Shown: positions 1 to 8,934, counted from the stretch's first letter. The stretch is 54,907 nucleotides of DNA from Methylobacterium ajmalii (GCF_016613415.1 NZ_JACWCT010000153.1:1-54907); one strand, 5' to 3'. The notes: a model not told the origin generated them from the letters alone. Made by a program: numbers and translations.

Positions 1-950
1 GGCGCCGGCGCCCGGGGCGCCTCGGCGATCCTGACCGGCGCCGGCGCGTGCGCGGACGCGCGGACGGGGGCCACGCGGGCGGGGGCCACGCTGGCGGGGG
101 CCTGGCGGCGGATCTCGGGTTCGTCCTCGACGGCCTGTGCCGAGGCGAGCTGCACGGGTGCGACGACCCGCGGCTTCTCGACGATCGGGCGCACCGGCTC
201 CGGCTCGGGCTGGCGGAACGCGAAGGGCTTCGCGTCGTCGCCCGCATCCGCCACCATGATGTTGGCGCCCATCGGCGAGCCGGCGGGCGTGCCGTCGGTG
301 CGCAGGGTCGCCATCAGCTTGCGGTCGTCGCTGCCGCCGACCGAGGCCTTGCCGACATACTCGACCCGGACCTTGGTGGTGCCGCGGCGGCGGAAGTCGA
401 GCGCCTCGGCCACCGCTTGCGACACGTCCATCAGGCGGTCGGCGTGGTAGGGCCCGCGGTCGTTGACCCGCACCACCATCGAGTGGCCGTTCTGCAGGTT
501 GGTGACCCGGGCGTAGCTCGGCAGCGGCAGGGTCGGGTGCGCGGCGGCGACCGAGAAACGGTCGAAGATCTCGCCGTTGGCGGTCTGTCGGCCGTGGAAG
601 GCGGTGCCGTACCAGGAGGCCAGGCCCTCGCGCACGTAGCCCCGCGCGTCCTGGCGCGGCACGTAGGTGCGGCCGGCCACCACGTAGGGCTTGCCGGTCA
701 TCTGCCGGCCGCCGCCCTTCGGGATCCTGTCGTTCTCGCCGTAGAGGCGCGGGCTCGCGGCGACGCCGTATTTCGGGTCGATCTCGCGCCCGCCGCTCTT
801 CAGCGCGAGGGTCTTGGGCGTCGGCCCGGCGCAGTTGGCCGCCGCGAGCGCGATTCCCGCCACCAGGGCCCACTTGACGACCGGCACAGGCCGGAGGGCC
901 CCCCGCTCCGTCTCCGGACGCGGAGTACCGCTCTTCGAAGATCCCGCCAT
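1..950 (-). CDS. rlpA: RlpA-family septal ring lytic transglycosylase, 3' end cut off by window
   Basis: RlpA cleaves naked peptidoglycan glycan strands in the cell envelope. Reading from the ATG at 950 gives a hydrophobic N-terminal segment, then a double-psi beta-barrel domain containing ASWYG, a GRQTANGE stretch, AAHPTLPLPSYARVTNLQNG and VRVNDRGPY followed by DVSQAVAE, which are the family's signature blocks. After the barrel comes a long Pro/Ala/Val-rich low-complexity tail that runs off the window at base 1, so the C-terminus (often a SPOR domain in this family) is not visible. The hydrophobic N-terminus ends in AAANCAG, which looks like a lipoprotein cleavage site but has Asn where small residues are usual at -1. 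No stop is seen because the gene is truncated by the window edge. Confidence 0.9.
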   Translation of the reverse strand, partial: MAGSSKSGTPRPETERGALRPVPVVKWALVAGIALAAANCAGPTPKTLALKSGGREIDPKYGVAASPRLYGENDRIPKGGGRQMTGKPYVVAGRTYVPRQDARGYVREGLASWYGTAFHGRQTANGEIFDRFSVAAAHPTLPLPSYARVTNLQNGHSMVVRVNDRGPYHADRLMDVSQAVAEALDFRRRGTTKVRVEYVGKASVGGSDDRKLMATLRTDGTPAGSPMGANIMVADAGDDAKPFAFRQPEPEPVRPIVEKPRVVAPVQLASAQAVEDEPEIRRQAPASVAPARVAPVRASAHAPAPVRIAEAPRAPA

Positions 951-1198
951 CGACCCCTCGGATCCCGCGCCGCCGGCAAGACCCGCCCACCCTGTCGGGG
1001 GAGCGGGCCGCGCGGCCGCACAGGGTTACGCTGCACTTGGAGGCAACCCTGCCGGCCTGGCGTAAACGAAAGCGTAACGGCCGCTCTCGCGCGAGTCCCG
1101 TCCACACCCGTCCACAGCGGAACCCGGTCCTCGGTGGGACCGCCGGCGAGGCCGGGCCCCGCGCTGCGGCGCGCCGCGAGGCGCCACCCGGTCGATCC

Positions 1199-1936
1199 TC
1201 AGGGCGCGCCGGCGCGCCAGGCCAGATCGAGGACGAGGCCCCGCGGCAGGGTATCGAGGAGAGGCGTCACCGGCAGGCCAGCGGCGTGCAGGAGCCCGGC
1301 GCTCCAGTGGTTGCAGACGTGGAGAAGGCCGAAGCGCCCTTCCGCTTCGTAGAACAGGCTCGGTCCGTAGAGCCCCGGCCCCGCCTCGACCGGGCGGCCG
1401 TCCCGCAGGGTGAAGGCGGCGGCGAGCGCCGCGGCGAGACGCCCGAACCCGGCCCGCGACAGGTGCAGGGTCACGGTCCCGGCGCCGCGCAGCGCGTCCT
1501 CGTCCGCGATCCCGACGACGTGCAGCACCGCCGGGCGTCCGCCCGGGGTGAACAGGGCGGCGAGCGCCAGGCGCCAGTCGAGGGCGGCGAGCGTCGGCAC
1601 GGCGCGGTAGAAGCCGGCATCGCCCCAGCCGATCTCGAGCGCCGGATAGGCGCCGAAGCGCTCGGTCACCCCGACGAGGGCGCCGGCTCCCGCCTCGGCC
1701 GCCGCCCGGGCCAGCGCCTCGCGCGGCAGCAGCAGACCGGAATGCCAGGCATTGGCGACGAGCCGCACCGTGACCGTCTCCGCGCCGGGTGCCGGCGGGT
1801 AGAGGGCGGGATCCCCCGCCTTCGCGGTGAGCCAGGCCGCCAAGACGAGGCCGAGGCCGAGGCCGGCGGCGAGGACGAGGCCGAGCGAGGCGGCGTACCG
1901 CACGGAGCGCGGCAGGAGGCGCCGGCGGCGCGCCAT
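1199..1936 (-). CDS. DUF2459 family membrane-anchored protein
   Basis: This 245-residue protein starts at the ATG at 1936. An upstream extension of the same frame is possible but Arg/Ser/Pro-rich and unlikely. It begins with an Arg-rich segment and one hydrophobic helix (about residues 12-35), consistent with a signal anchor. The periplasmic part has the family's landmarks NAWHSGLLLP, IGWGDAGFYR, a GPSLFYEA stretch and VCNHWSAGLL. DUF2459 has no settled function; it was first noted near urease genes. The conserved His, Asp and Asn-His residues suggest an enzyme, but this is inference. It follows the small DUF2283 gene by only four bases, so the two are probably one transcript. Confidence 0.75.
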   Translation of the reverse strand: MARRRRLLPRSVRYAASLGLVLAAGLGLGLVLAAWLTAKAGDPALYPPAPGAETVTVRLVANAWHSGLLLPREALARAAAEAGAGALVGVTERFGAYPALEIGWGDAGFYRAVPTLAALDWRLALAALFTPGGRPAVLHVVGIADEDALRGAGTVTLHLSRAGFGRLAAALAAAFTLRDGRPVEAGPGLYGPSLFYEAEGRFGLLHVCNHWSAGLLHAAGLPVTPLLDTLPRGLVLDLAWRAGAP

Positions 1937-1940
1937 GCCG

Positions 1941-2144
1941 TCAGGCCGCCTCGACCAGCCGCCGCAGCTCCCGGTCGATCGCCGGGGGCGCCGAGGATGC
2001 GGCGAGGATCTCGAATTCCGCGACGGTCCCGGCGGCGGCGTAGGCGACGCGCCAGCCCGGCCGGACCTCCCGGCTCGCCACTGCCTCCGCATCGCCGAAG
2101 CGGACGGACAGCACGTCGGTCCGGGTGTCGTAGCGGCCGGTCAC
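1941..2144 (-). CDS. DUF2283 family small protein
   Basis: This is a 67-residue protein with a GTG start at 2144. The pattern RYDTRTDVLSVRFGD, then REVRPGWRVAYAAAGTVAEFEIL matches the short DUF2283 fold (Y-D-x-x-x-D-x-L-x-x-R, then a G-x-V-x-E-x-E-I-L end). Members are often encoded singly or beside toxin-like partners and have no proven function. It is tightly spaced before the DUF2459 gene, so it is probably co-transcribed with it. Nothing in its context points to a specific role. Confidence 0.65.
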   Translation of the reverse strand: MTGRYDTRTDVLSVRFGDAEAVASREVRPGWRVAYAAAGTVAEFEILAASSAPPAIDRELRRLVEAA

Positions 2145-2341
2145 CGGGCGGGACGGGACGGGGCGGGAGCGGAGGGGGAGACGGGGGGGCGGCTCATGCG
2201 TGTGGGGAGGTTTCGGGGGGAGGCTTCGGGGTCGCCGGCGCGAGGCGTCGTCGCCCCACGCGCCTGCGCCCGATCCTCGGGTCGGGCACCGCGTGGACGT
2301 TCCTCTCCCCGAACGGACTCTCGGCTTCGGCGTGTTCGGCG

Positions 2342-2367
2342 CCGGTGCGGGCAGCGGCCCGCACCGG
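2342..2367 (-). terminator. Strong hairpin after valS
   Basis: A perfect 11-bp stem (2342-2352 with 2357-2367) closes a 4-base AGCG loop, 18 bases past the valS stop in the direction of transcription. There is no T-tract after it, so it may end transcription poorly on its own or protect the 3' end. Nothing else is evident in the 240 bases between valS and the DUF2283 gene. Confidence 0.45.
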
Positions 2368-2384
2368 ATCCCGTGTCGTCGGAA

Positions 2385-5096
2385 TCAGCCCTGCAGCCGG
2401 GTCAGGGCGTCCCGCACCTTCTCGCGGCGGGCGATGGCGGCGTCGCGGCGCTCGCGCTGCTCCTCCACCACCTCCTCGGGGGCGCGGGCGAGGAAGTCGG
2501 CGTTGCCGAGCTTGGCGTCGATCTTCCCGATCTCGCCGTCGAGCTTGGCATCCTCCTTCTTCAGCCGCGCCACCTCGGCGGCGAGGTCGACCACGCCTTC
2601 GAGCGGCAGGGCCGCGACCTCGCCGCGCACGATCAGCTGCACGGCGTTGCGCGGGCTCGTCTCCACGGTGTCGATCGAGGCGATGCGGCCGAGCCGCCGC
2701 ACGGTGTCGCCCCAGCGCGCCACGCGCTCGCGCACCGCCTCGCTTGGCGCCACCAGCACCAGGGGGATCTGGGCGCCGGCCGGCACGTTCGTCTCCGAGC
2801 GGGCCGAGCGGATCTCCGACACGAGGTCGACCACCCAGCCGATCTCGGCCTCGGCCTCGGGACGCGCGAGCCCGCCGAGGTCCGGCCAGGCGGCGAGCGC
2901 CAGGAGCGGACGTGTGATGCCGGCCTCGCGCGCCTTCGTCGCCCATAGCTCCTCGGTGAGGAACGGCATGAACGGGTGCAGCAGCACGCAGATCTGGTCG
3001 ATGATGTAGGCGATGGTCCGGCGCGTCTCGTCCTTCGCCGGCCCGTCCTCGCCCTGGAGCACGGGCTTGGCCAGCTCCAGGTACCAGTCGCAGAACACGT
3101 TCCAGACGAAGCGGTAGGCGGCGTTGGCGGCGTCGTTGAAGCGGTAGGCCTCGATCGCCCCGGTCACCTCGGCGACGGCCCGGGCGGCCTCGCCGAGCGC
3201 CCAGGCGTTGAGGGTCTGGGTCACGCTCCCCGGCGCGAACGAGGGATCGAGCCGGCAGCCGTTCATCTCGGCGAAGCGCGCGGCGTTCCAGAGCTTGGTG
3301 GCGAAGTTGCGATATCCCTCAACGCGTTGCACCGAGAGCTTGATGTCGCGTCCCTGCGCCGCCATGGCCGCGAGGGTGAAGCGCAGGGCGTCGGCGCCGT
3401 AGCGGTCGACGAGGTCGAGGGGATCGACCACGTTGCCCTTCGACTTCGACATCTTGGCGCCCTTCTCGTCGCGGACGAGGGCGTGCATGTAGATCGTGCG
3501 GAACGGCACCTCATCGAGTGCGTGAAGGCCGAGCATCATCATCCTGGCGACCCAAAAGAAAATGATGTCGAAGCCCGTCACCAGCGCGCTGGTCGGGTAG
3601 TAGCGGGCGAGCTCGGGAGTTTGCTCCGGCCAGCCCAGCGTCGAGAACGGCCACAGGCCGGACGAGAACCAGGTGTCGAGCACGTCCTCGTCGCGGCGCA
3701 AGGCCACCGGCCGGCCGTGCTTCTCGGCGGCCTGGGCGAGAGCCTCCTCCTCGCTGGCGGCGACGAAGCAGTTCCCCTCCGGATCGTACCAGGCCGGGAT
3801 CTGGTGGCCCCACCACAGCTGGCGCGAGATGCACCAGGGCTCGATGTTCTCGAGCCACTGGAAGTAGGTCTTCTCGTAGGTCTCGGGCACGAAGCGGGTG
3901 CGGCCGTCGCGCACCGCCTGCAGCGCCCGCTCGGCCAGCGGCTTGACGTTCACGTACCACTGGTCGGTGAGGTAGGGCTCGATCACCACGCCCGAGCGGT
4001 CGCCGTGCGGGACCGCATGGGTGTTGGGCTCGATCGCCACCAGCCGGCCGCGCTCCTCCATGAGCGCGACGACCTTGGCACGGGCCTCGAACCGGTCGAG
4101 GCCGTGCAGCGCCAGGGCCTCGGGCTCCGGGCTCGACCCTTCCAGGAAGTCCGCATTACCGTCGAGGCTTATGCGGGCTTCCTCATCCAGGATATTGATT
4201 TGCGCCAGCCCGTGCCGGCGGCCGACCTCGGAGTCGTTGAAGTCGTGCGCCGGGGTGATCTTGACCGCGCCGGTGCCCTTCTCGGGGTCCGAGTACTCGT
4301 CGGCGACGATGGGGATCAGCCGGCCGACGAGCGGCAGGCGCAGCCGCTTGCCGACGAGCGCCCGGTAGCGCTCGTCCTCCGGATGCACCGCCACCGCGGT
4401 GTCGCCCAGCATCGTCTCGGGCCGGGTGGTGGCGACCGTGAGGGTCTCGCCGGTCTCGGTCCCGGCCTCGTCGACGACCGGATAGGCGAAGTGCCAGAGA
4501 TGGCCCTTCACCTCGATCTGCTGCACCTCGATGTCGGAGATCGCAGTCTGGAACTTCGGGTCCCAGTTCACCAGGCGCTTGTCGCGGTAGATCAGGCCTT
4601 GCGCGTGCAGGTCGACGAAGACCTTCAGGACGGCCTTCGACAGGCCCTCGTCCATGGTGAAGCGCTCGCGCGACCAGTCGCAGGAGGCGCCGAGCCGCTT
4701 CAGCTGGTTGACGATGGTGCCGCCGGATTCCGCCTTCCACTCCCAGACCCGGCGGACGAATTCCGGCCGGCCGAGCGTACGCCGGTCGGGCTGCTGCTGC
4801 TCGGCGAGGCGGCGCTCCACCACCATCTGGGTCGCGATGCCGGCGTGGTCGGTGCCGGGCTGCCACAGCACGTCCTTGCCGCGCAGGCGCTCGAAGCGGG
4901 CGAGCACGTCCTGGAGCGTGTTGTTGAGGGCGTGGCCCATATGCAGCGAGCCCGTCACGTTCGGCGGCGGGATCATGATGCTGTAGGGCTCGGCGCCGGC
5001 CCGGTCGGGGCGGCCGGCCCGGAAGGCCTGCGCCTCCTCCCATTCGGCGGCGATGCGCGCCTCGACGGCGGCGGGATCGAAGGTCTTGTCCATCAT
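2385..5096 (-). CDS. valS: Valyl-tRNA synthetase
   Basis: The enzyme charges tRNA-Val with valine in the cytosol. The 903-residue product is full length for the bacterial family. The class I HIGH signature appears as PPPNVTGSLHMGHA near residue 45, and the KMSKS loop as GAKMSKSKGNV near residue 548. Between them lie the editing domain (TTRPETMLGDTAVAVHP) and DTWFSSGLWPFSTLGWP. The C-terminus ends with the charged coiled coil typical of ValRS (about residues 835-903). Two adjacent ATG codons (5096 and 5093) could start it; no strong ribosome-binding site separates them. It is the last gene of the minus-strand block pcm-like, tolC, popZ, valS, but a good terminator after popZ suggests its own promoter. 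Confidence 0.98.
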   Translation of the reverse strand: MMDKTFDPAAVEARIAAEWEEAQAFRAGRPDRAGAEPYSIMIPPPNVTGSLHMGHALNNTLQDVLARFERLRGKDVLWQPGTDHAGIATQMVVERRLAEQQQPDRRTLGRPEFVRRVWEWKAESGGTIVNQLKRLGASCDWSRERFTMDEGLSKAVLKVFVDLHAQGLIYRDKRLVNWDPKFQTAISDIEVQQIEVKGHLWHFAYPVVDEAGTETGETLTVATTRPETMLGDTAVAVHPEDERYRALVGKRLRLPLVGRLIPIVADEYSDPEKGTGAVKITPAHDFNDSEVGRRHGLAQINILDEEARISLDGNADFLEGSSPEPEALALHGLDRFEARAKVVALMEERGRLVAIEPNTHAVPHGDRSGVVIEPYLTDQWYVNVKPLAERALQAVRDGRTRFVPETYEKTYFQWLENIEPWCISRQLWWGHQIPAWYDPEGNCFVAASEEEALAQAAEKHGRPVALRRDEDVLDTWFSSGLWPFSTLGWPEQTPELARYYPTSALVTGFDIIFFWVARMMMLGLHALDEVPFRTIYMHALVRDEKGAKMSKSKGNVVDPLDLVDRYGADALRFTLAAMAAQGRDIKLSVQRVEGYRNFATKLWNAARFAEMNGCRLDPSFAPGSVTQTLNAWALGEAARAVAEVTGAIEAYRFNDAANAAYRFVWNVFCDWYLELAKPVLQGEDGPAKDETRRTIAYIIDQICVLLHPFMPFLTEELWATKAREAGITRPLLALAAWPDLGGLARPEAEAEIGWVVDLVSEIRSARSETNVPAGAQIPLVLVAPSEAVRERVARWGDTVRRLGRIASIDTVETSPRNAVQLIVRGEVAALPLEGVVDLAAEVARLKKEDAKLDGEIGKIDAKLGNADFLARAPEEVVEEQRERRDAAIARREKVRDALTRLQG

Positions 5097-5170
5097 CGCG
5101 GGAAGCAGCCACTCGCCCGGCGCCCGAGGCGCATCCCGTCCGGCGGGACGCGCGCCCCGCGGGCGCCGTC

Positions 5171-5207
5171 AGAAACGAAACAAGGCCGGCCGCGCGAGCG
5201 ACCGGCC
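5171..5207 (-). terminator. Intrinsic terminator after popZ
   Basis: On the minus strand a 10-bp stem (5198-5207 with 5184-5193, one G-U pair) closes a 4-base loop. It is followed by a T-rich run TTGTTTCGTTTCT (5171-5183). It lies about 65 bases past the popZ stop and before valS, so it should separate popZ from valS transcription. Confidence 0.7.
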
Positions 5208-5270
5208 CCCGAGCCCGCTTTCAAGCGGACCCGCGCCGTTCCGTCAACTGGCCCGCCCGGGCGGGGGCGT

Positions 5271-5897
5271 TCAGCGCCCGCGGGCGACGCGCTCGATCTC
5301 GGCGCGCACCAGGCGCTCGACCATGACCGGCAGGTTGTCGTCGAGCCAGGACTTCAGCATCGGGCGCAGCATGTCCTGCACCAGGTCCTCGATGGTGCGG
5401 GCGTTGCGGGTCAGCACCGTGTTGGCCAGCAGGTCGAAGGCGTGGCTGACCGTGGCATCGGTCGCCTGCGACAGGAGCCGCTCCTCGACCGCCGGCGGCA
5501 CGGGCGGTGCGGGCGGCGGCGGGGCCGCGGCCCGGGGGGGCTCCGGGGGCGGCGGCGGCGGCGCGGGCTCCGGCTCGATCTCGATCGCGTCGAAATCCAT
5601 CGGCTCGTCGCGGAACTCGATCTCGCCCAGCGCATCGAAGGGGTCGATATTCGGCTCGGGGGCCTTCTCGACCGCCTTGGCGACCGGCTCGGGCTTCGGG
5701 ACCGGGATCGCGACCTCGGCGAGGTCGAGCACGTCCTCCTCCGGCTCGGGATCCGGCACCGCCGTCGGCTTCGATCCGGCGGCGGGGGGCTCGCCCGGCT
5801 TCTGGTCGTCGGCGATGATGCGGCGGATCGAGGCGAGGATCTCCTCCATCGAGGGTTCCTGCGTCTTGTCCTGCGTCTTGGGGCTCGCGGCGCTCAT
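5271..5897 (-). CDS. popZ: PopZ-family polar organising protein (DUF2497)
   Basis: PopZ self-assembles into a cell-pole matrix that anchors the chromosome origin and cell-cycle regulators in alphaproteobacteria. The 208-residue protein has the three-part layout of the family: a short N-terminal helix SMEEILASIRRIIADD, a long acidic Pro-rich disordered middle (about residues 35-140, with runs of prolines), and a conserved C-terminal helical oligomerisation region containing LSQATDATVSHAFDLLAN and DLVQDMLRPMLKSWLDDNLP, ending in EIERVARG. The ATG at 5897 is preferred to a TTG three codons earlier. It is followed by an intrinsic terminator. Position between tolC and valS is common in Rhizobiales. 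Family assignment is firm; the polar role is inferred from homologues. Confidence 0.88.
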   Translation of the reverse strand: MSAASPKTQDKTQEPSMEEILASIRRIIADDQKPGEPPAAGSKPTAVPDPEPEEDVLDLAEVAIPVPKPEPVAKAVEKAPEPNIDPFDALGEIEFRDEPMDFDAIEIEPEPAPPPPPPEPPRAAAPPPPAPPVPPAVEERLLSQATDATVSHAFDLLANTVLTRNARTIEDLVQDMLRPMLKSWLDDNLPVMVERLVRAEIERVARGR

Positions 5898-6037
5898 CGG
5901 GCTCAACGCTCGAGGTCGGAGGGGAGAGGATCGGGTGGGTCAGAGTACGCAGCGGAGGCCGTCCCGCACAAGCGAAGCGGTCCCCGACTCACACGCAAAA
6001 AGGCATCGGCCGGGACGGGCCGCGGCGACCCGGGGGC

Positions 6038-7465
6038 CTAGCGGCCGTCCGGGGTGCGCACACCGTACCAGAGATCCTTGACCTGATCGTAATGCTGCTT
6101 GGCGCTGTACTGTGCCACCGGCACCGCGATGAAGCGGGTGGTGAGGCGGCCGACGGTCTGCACCACCTGGTAGGAGCCGATCACCCGGTCGCGCTGGGCG
6201 GCGATCAGGCTGACGCGGGCGCTGAGCAGCTCCTGCTGGGCGTTCAGCACGTCGAGGGTGGTGCGCTGGCCGACCCGGGCCTCCTCGCGCACGCCGTTCA
6301 GGGCCACCTCGTTGGCCTGGACCTGGGCCTGCGAGGCGATGACGCGGGCCTTGGCGGCCTCGAGCGCCCCCCAGGCGGTGACGATGCCGGCGCGGACCTG
6401 GTCGCGGGTCAGCTCGGCCTGGAGCCGGGCCTGGCCGACCTGCTCCTTGGCCTGGCGGATCTGCGCGTACTCGGCGCCGCCCTGGTAGAGCGGGACGGTG
6501 AGCTGGCCGACGATCGAGCCCTGGAAGAAGCGTGTGTTGGCGATCTGCTGGTCGAAGACCTGGGCGGCGTTGCCGGTCACGCTGACCGTCGGGTAGAGCG
6601 ACGATTCGGCGATCTTGACCTGGGCCTCGGCGGCGTCGACCGAGTGGAGGGCCGAGAGGATCGCCGGGTGCTCGACGAGGCCGATCTCGACCGCCGCCGT
6701 CAGGGTCCCGGGCACGAAGCGGTCGATCGGCCGGCCGGGGGCGAGCTGGCGCGGCTCGACGCCGATCACCTGCCGGTAGGTCGCGATGCTGGTGCGCAGG
6801 TTGGCCTCGGCCAGGCTGACCTGGGCCCGGGCGCCGGCGAGGCGCGCCTCGGCCTGGGCGACGTCGGTGCGGGTGACCTCGCCGACGTTGAAGCGGTCGC
6901 GGGTCTGGCGGAGCTGCTCCTCCAGCACCTCGACGTTGTTGCGGTTGAGCTCCAGCGTGGCGGTGTCGGCCAGCACGGACATGTAGGCCTGCGCCGCCGA
7001 GAACAGCGTCGTCATCTCGGTGTTGCGCAGGGTCTCGCGGCCGCCCAGCACCTGCGACTCGGCCTGGCGGGTCTGGTTGTCGGTGCGAAAGCCGTTGAAC
7101 AGCGTCTGGCTGACCGAGAGGCCGGCGGTGCCCGGCACCAGGGTCTGCTCCGACGCGCGTCCGATCGCCCCGGCGCCGCCCTCCGCCAGCGCGGCCGCGC
7201 CGAGCTTGCCGGAGACGTGGCTGACGCCGACGCTCGCCGAGGCGCTGACCGTCGGGCGGTAGCCCGCCAGCGCCCGCGGCACGTTCTCGTCGTTGGCGCG
7301 CTGGCCGGCGCGCTGCGCGTTGAGCGTCGGGTTGCCCGCATAGGCCCGCGCGAGCGCGCTATCCAGGGTTTCCGCGGTCGCGCCCTGGCCCGCCATGGCG
7401 AGGGCCATGGCGGCGAAGCCGCCCAGCCGTAGCCCGCGGAACGCCCGAGTTCCTGTGTCCGTCAC
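6038..7465 (-). CDS. tolC: TolC-family outer-membrane efflux/secretion channel
   Basis: TolC proteins form a trimeric outer-membrane barrel with a periplasmic helical tunnel and serve type I secretion and efflux pumps. The 475-residue product starts at GTG 7465 with a signal peptide ending near GQGATAETLDSAL, after which the mature protein begins with the typical ALARAYAGNPTL. Two homologous repeats of long helices follow, each with family landmarks such as SVSQTLFNG, RQTRDRFNVGEVTRTDVAQAEARLAGA, VPLYQGG and REEARVGQRTTLDVLNAQQELL. The RDRFNVGEVTRTDV and EEARVGQRTTLDVL pair reflects the internal duplication. No membrane-fusion or ABC partner is encoded nearby, so it is probably a shared housekeeping channel. 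Confidence 0.93.
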   Translation of the reverse strand: MTDTGTRAFRGLRLGGFAAMALAMAGQGATAETLDSALARAYAGNPTLNAQRAGQRANDENVPRALAGYRPTVSASASVGVSHVSGKLGAAALAEGGAGAIGRASEQTLVPGTAGLSVSQTLFNGFRTDNQTRQAESQVLGGRETLRNTEMTTLFSAAQAYMSVLADTATLELNRNNVEVLEEQLRQTRDRFNVGEVTRTDVAQAEARLAGARAQVSLAEANLRTSIATYRQVIGVEPRQLAPGRPIDRFVPGTLTAAVEIGLVEHPAILSALHSVDAAEAQVKIAESSLYPTVSVTGNAAQVFDQQIANTRFFQGSIVGQLTVPLYQGGAEYAQIRQAKEQVGQARLQAELTRDQVRAGIVTAWGALEAAKARVIASQAQVQANEVALNGVREEARVGQRTTLDVLNAQQELLSARVSLIAAQRDRVIGSYQVVQTVGRLTTRFIAVPVAQYSAKQHYDQVKDLWYGVRTPDGR

Positions 7466-7942
7466 GCCTGTCTACCCTGTGCGGCTAGCTCACGATGACC
7501 GGCCCTGCGCCGTTGGGCGGCGGAGCCGATTCGCCATCTCGCTGTGCCCACCTCGAGGGAGACCTTAACCGAGGGCGGTTCCCGGGGCACGGCCCCCGCG
7601 GCGCCGATGGCTCTGTTTGCCCGGCACTGCCGCAAAAAAGCGACAGGTTCCCCCAGGCAGAAATCCTCGACGGACATTCCGGGGGCCTGCGGCGCGCCCG
7701 CCCGCATCCCCGATCGTCATCCGGCCGGGATCGACCGGATCGTGTCGGGTTTTGGTAAAGGAAGCGTTTCGGTGTGCGGTAGCGCACGGGAGCCCGCCGG
7801 CTCGCACCGGGTCTGCGGCCGCCGCGTCCCCGCCGTGCCGGACGGAGTCGGCCCGCGCCGGGAGGCGCGTCGTGCGAAATCGGACGGAGCGGTCGCAGCG
7901 CGGATTTCGGCTTCGCTCGAGCGCCGCGCCGGCTGACGACAC

Positions 7943-7970
7943 GAGATCCGGAAGCGATCGTCCGGATCTC
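7943..7970. terminator. 10-bp perfect inverted repeat downstream of the pcm-like gene
   Basis: Bases 7943-7952 pair perfectly with 7961-7970 around an 8-base spacer. The dyad lies about 70 bases past the methyltransferase stop (minus strand). It lacks a T-tract, so it may be a terminator helper or an operator for tolC. Confidence 0.35.
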
Positions 7971-7988
7971 CCGTCATACGCTTGCGAT

Positions 7989-8016
7989 CGCTCGCGCGGC
8001 GACGGCTGCGCGAGCG
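7989..8016 (-). terminator. 9-bp perfect hairpin just after the pcm-like stop
   Basis: Bases 7989-7997 pair perfectly with 8008-8016 around a 10-base loop. It starts 25 bases past the pcm-like stop codon on the minus strand. There is no T-run, so function as a terminator is only plausible. Confidence 0.4.
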
Positions 8017-8040
8017 CTCCCGCGAGGCGGACAACCGGGC

Positions 8041-8694
8041 TCAGAACGCGAAGCCGGCCTCGACCGCGAAGGCGCGCAGCGGCGGCAGCGTGGCGTCGAA
8101 GAGCGGGCGCGAGCCGAAGGCGTTGCCCGAGCGCACCCACAGGGTCGCCTTGGCCGGGCGGCCCTGCCCCTGGACGCAGGCGAGGCGCCCGCCATCGGCG
8201 AGCTGGTCGAGCAGGGCCTGCGGGCGCCGCTCGACCTGGCCTTCGACCAGGATCGCCGCGTAGGGAGCGTGGCCCGGCGCGCCCGTCTCGAGCGGGCCGG
8301 CCTCGACGGTGACGCCCTCGCCCAGCCGCTCGCGCGCCGCGGCGGCGAGGCCGGGGAGCGACTCGAGGGCGACCACCTCGACGCCGAGGCGGCGCAGCAC
8401 CGCGGCGCCGTAGCCGAGGCCCGTGCCGACGTCGAGGGCGCGGTCGCCGGGCTTGAGGGCCAGCGCCTGGATCAGCCGCGCCAGCACCATCGGGGCCGGC
8501 ATGAAGCGGGTCTCGCCGTCCTCGGCGCCGACCGCCTGGGGCTGGTCGATATAGGCGAAGGCTTCCCGGTCCGCCGGCATGAACCGCTCGCGCGGGACGG
8601 CGTCGAACGCGTCGAGGAGCGCGATGTCGGTCACGTCGAACGTCCGGAGCTGGCAATCGACCATGAGGCGGCGCGCTTGCGCGTAGTCGAGCAT
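8041..8694 (-). CDS. Protein-L-isoaspartate O-methyltransferase family protein (divergent)
   Basis: This 217-residue protein is a SAM-dependent methyltransferase of the PCMT family. The N-terminus DYAQARRLMVDCQLRTFDVTD and VPRERFMPADREAFAY are typical of the alphaproteobacterial branch, and ALDVGTGLGYGAAVLRRLG (about residues 88-106) is the SAM-binding motif I. PCMT enzymes repair isoaspartyl residues. However, the canonical substrate motif just before motif I (a T/S-x-S-x-P-x-x-V-A-type block) reads ETRFMPAPMVLARLIQ here, so true repair activity is uncertain. The gene lies upstream of tolC on the same strand, an arrangement seen in relatives. ATG 8694 is the natural start. Confidence 0.82.
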   Translation of the reverse strand: MLDYAQARRLMVDCQLRTFDVTDIALLDAFDAVPRERFMPADREAFAYIDQPQAVGAEDGETRFMPAPMVLARLIQALALKPGDRALDVGTGLGYGAAVLRRLGVEVVALESLPGLAAAARERLGEGVTVEAGPLETGAPGHAPYAAILVEGQVERRPQALLDQLADGGRLACVQGQGRPAKATLWVRSGNAFGSRPLFDATLPPLRAFAVEAGFAF

Positions 8695-8860
8695 GAACGT
8701 CTCTGGAGAGCTTGAGCGACGGCCAAGCCGCGACGGTCAAGCCGCCGGGCGACGCGGTTGTGGTGGATCGCCGGCCAAAAGGCAAGGATCCGGGCGGCAC
8801 GGCGCACGGGGGTGCACTGCGCCGGGTCGAACGATGTCTCGGAAGAACAAGGAGAATGGA

Positions 8861-8934
8861 TGGAGGCCTCGCCCGGAATCGAACCGGGGTGCAAGGATTT
8901 GCAGTCCTCTGCGTAACCACTCCGCCACGAGGCC
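8861..8934 (-). tRNA. tRNA-Cys (anticodon GCA)
   Basis: The minus strand folds into a full cloverleaf of 74 bases including an encoded CCA. The 5' GGCCTCG pairs with 3' CGAGGCC, and the discriminator is U, as expected for tRNA-Cys. The anticodon loop reads CTGCAAA, giving GCA. The T-loop GGTTCGATTCC is canonical. Confidence 0.97.

Larger units (their letters stand above)
7466..8040. other. Intergenic region between pcm-like gene and tolC
   Basis: These 575 bases hold no convincing gene. Short open frames here lack ribosome-binding sites and family resemblance. The pcm side carries two perfect inverted repeats (7943-7970 and 7989-8016). The tolC side must hold the tolC promoter, but I cannot pick a convincing -35/-10 pair. 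Confidence 0.5.

Noticed and set aside
48..1352. 434-codon plus-strand open frame
   Set aside because: It is the opposite strand of rlpA. The RlpA motifs on the minus strand are unmistakable, while this frame gives only His/Arg/Gly-rich sequence.
2976..6041. 1021-codon plus-strand open frame
   Set aside because: It is antisense to valS and popZ and arises from high GC. The product has no family resemblance.
7462..7707. 81-codon frame upstream of tolC
   Set aside because: No ribosome-binding site, no family, and it overlaps the tolC start. Treated as intergenic.
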